From contig JBGTLA010000143.1 in assembly GCA_041744375.1 (NCBI GenBank), positions 1-12,514 of the forward strand: a stretch of 12,514 nt of DNA. Reading direction: 5' to 3'. Position 1 is the first letter of the stretch; each line of letters begins with the position of its first letter. The stretch comes from JBGTLA01 sp041744375. GTDB taxonomy: Bacteria > Actinomycetota > Acidimicrobiia > Spongiisociales > ZC4RG35. Below are positions 12,086 to 12,514 of this stretch, in pieces. A model generated the notes under the pieces. That model worked only from the letters and a program-made list of their open reading frames with translations, did no database searches and had not been told where the DNA came from. The position numbers were made by a program, and so were the translations under genes.

Positions 12086-12514
12086 GTCCGGTCGATTCTG
12101 GTGCGGAGGACAAGGTAGCGGTCGGTGGCGGAATCGACCCAACCGAGGCCCAACCGGGCCACCCCCGGAATCCACACCGGCCCCGAGGCGGCCACCACCA
12201 CCGGATGGTGGCCGGGGTCCCCGGCCGCCTCGGGAAGGAGCCGGACGGCTTCGGGATGGAGGGCAGCCGCCTCGACTCTCAACGGCCCCACCCGCTCGGC
12301 GTCGGCGACCATCCACCCACTGGAGAGCGGCATCGCCGGCGGTGCCTCTTCCCCGACAGCGCTGTCGATGCGCCAGTCTCCGAAGGCCGTGGTCCCTCCT
12401 ACGACCAACGCGACGGAAGCCAGAGTCGAGCGACCACCCCGATGTGCCACCAGCATGGGGCCGCGCCTCGTCACCTCCACCCCTCCCCCCGGTTGATGGG
12501 CGCGTCGGCGGCCG
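12064..12514 (-). CDS. tilS: tRNA(Ile)-lysidine synthetase, partial (C-terminal part; runs off the right edge)
   Basis: The frame is open from the right edge to TGA at 12064-12066, about 149 codons. The catalytic N-terminal PP-loop lies outside the window. What is visible resembles the substrate-binding C-terminal region: AHQPGGGVEV near the edge, then variable sequence, and a final GPVWIPGVARLGLGWVDSAT-type strand with Thr-Asp-Arg before the stop, as in the TilS C-terminal domain. TilS makes lysidine at the wobble position of the AUA-reading tRNA. The call rests mainly on the C-terminal pattern and on its place directly before hpt (22-bp overlap) and ftsH. Possible internal starts such as GTG 12480 are not needed, because the frame continues past the edge. 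Confidence 0.8.
   Translation of the reverse strand, partial: GRRRAHQPGGGVEVTRRGPMLVAHRGGRSTLASVALVVGGTTAFGDWRIDSAVGEEAPPAMPLSSGWMVADAERVGPLRVEAAALHPEAVRLLPEAAGDPGHHPVVVAASGPVWIPGVARLGLGWVDSATDRYLVLRTRIDRTWQRYEP

Noticed and set aside
1..12514. CRISPR arrays, tRNA or rRNA genes, insertion sequences, integrase or attachment-site pairs
   Set aside because: I looked for spaced repeats, tRNA-like arms, transposase motifs and flanking direct repeats and saw none.

Overview
The window is high-GC bacterial chromosome that reads like an actinobacterium. My best guess is the Acidimicrobiia or a neighbouring lineage. The basis is GC-rich third codon positions, many GTG starts, the gene order tilS-hpt-...-ftsH-...-folE-folP-folB/folK-(DUF2520), the SLH-like repeats with paired cysteines, and several TANNNT boxes placed directly before start codons that lack a Shine-Dalgarno, as in leaderless actinobacterial mRNAs. 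The taxonomic guess is inference.

The backbone lies on the minus strand and is read from right to left. First come the 3' end of tilS (tRNA-Ile lysidine synthetase), hpt (hypoxanthine phosphoribosyltransferase), a soluble GAF-domain histidine kinase, and ftsH (membrane AAA+ metalloprotease). Further left are folE (GTP cyclohydrolase I), folP (dihydropteroate synthase), a protein-tyrosine-phosphatase-like protein that has lost its catalytic residues, and one long reading frame that joins FolB, FolK and a membrane-bound isoprenylcysteine-methyltransferase-like domain. The folate genes overlap or nearly touch and look like one operon for 7,8-dihydropteroate synthesis. At the left edge are a small, highly charged hypothetical protein and the start of a DUF2520 Rossmann-like dehydrogenase, a family often found beside panC.

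Between ftsH and folE, which are close neighbours in many actinobacteria, sits about 3.9 kb of accessory DNA. Nearest ftsH is a minus-strand mazEF-type toxin-antitoxin pair, followed by a possible 47-residue small ORF. Next is a secreted polysaccharide-lyase-14-like protein with three C-terminal SLH-like repeats. Convergent to it is a plus-strand operon of three overlapping cistrons: a 26-residue microORF with a strong ribosome binding site, a ribbon-helix-helix DNA-binding protein, and a DUF4097-type beta-strand-repeat (toastrack) protein. Upstream of this operon is an unusual control region: four GACAT/GACGT boxes exactly 11 bp apart, a consensus -35 TTGACA lying in the last box, and two nested dyads near the predicted transcription start. 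This operon and its control region are the best candidate here for an under-described system.

I see no tRNA, rRNA, CRISPR array, insertion sequence or replication origin. No gene-free stretch exceeds 300 bases. The largest gaps are 4336-4565, which holds the folE promoter and the repeat/operator region, and 7310-7567, which holds the small ORF and the lyase leader.
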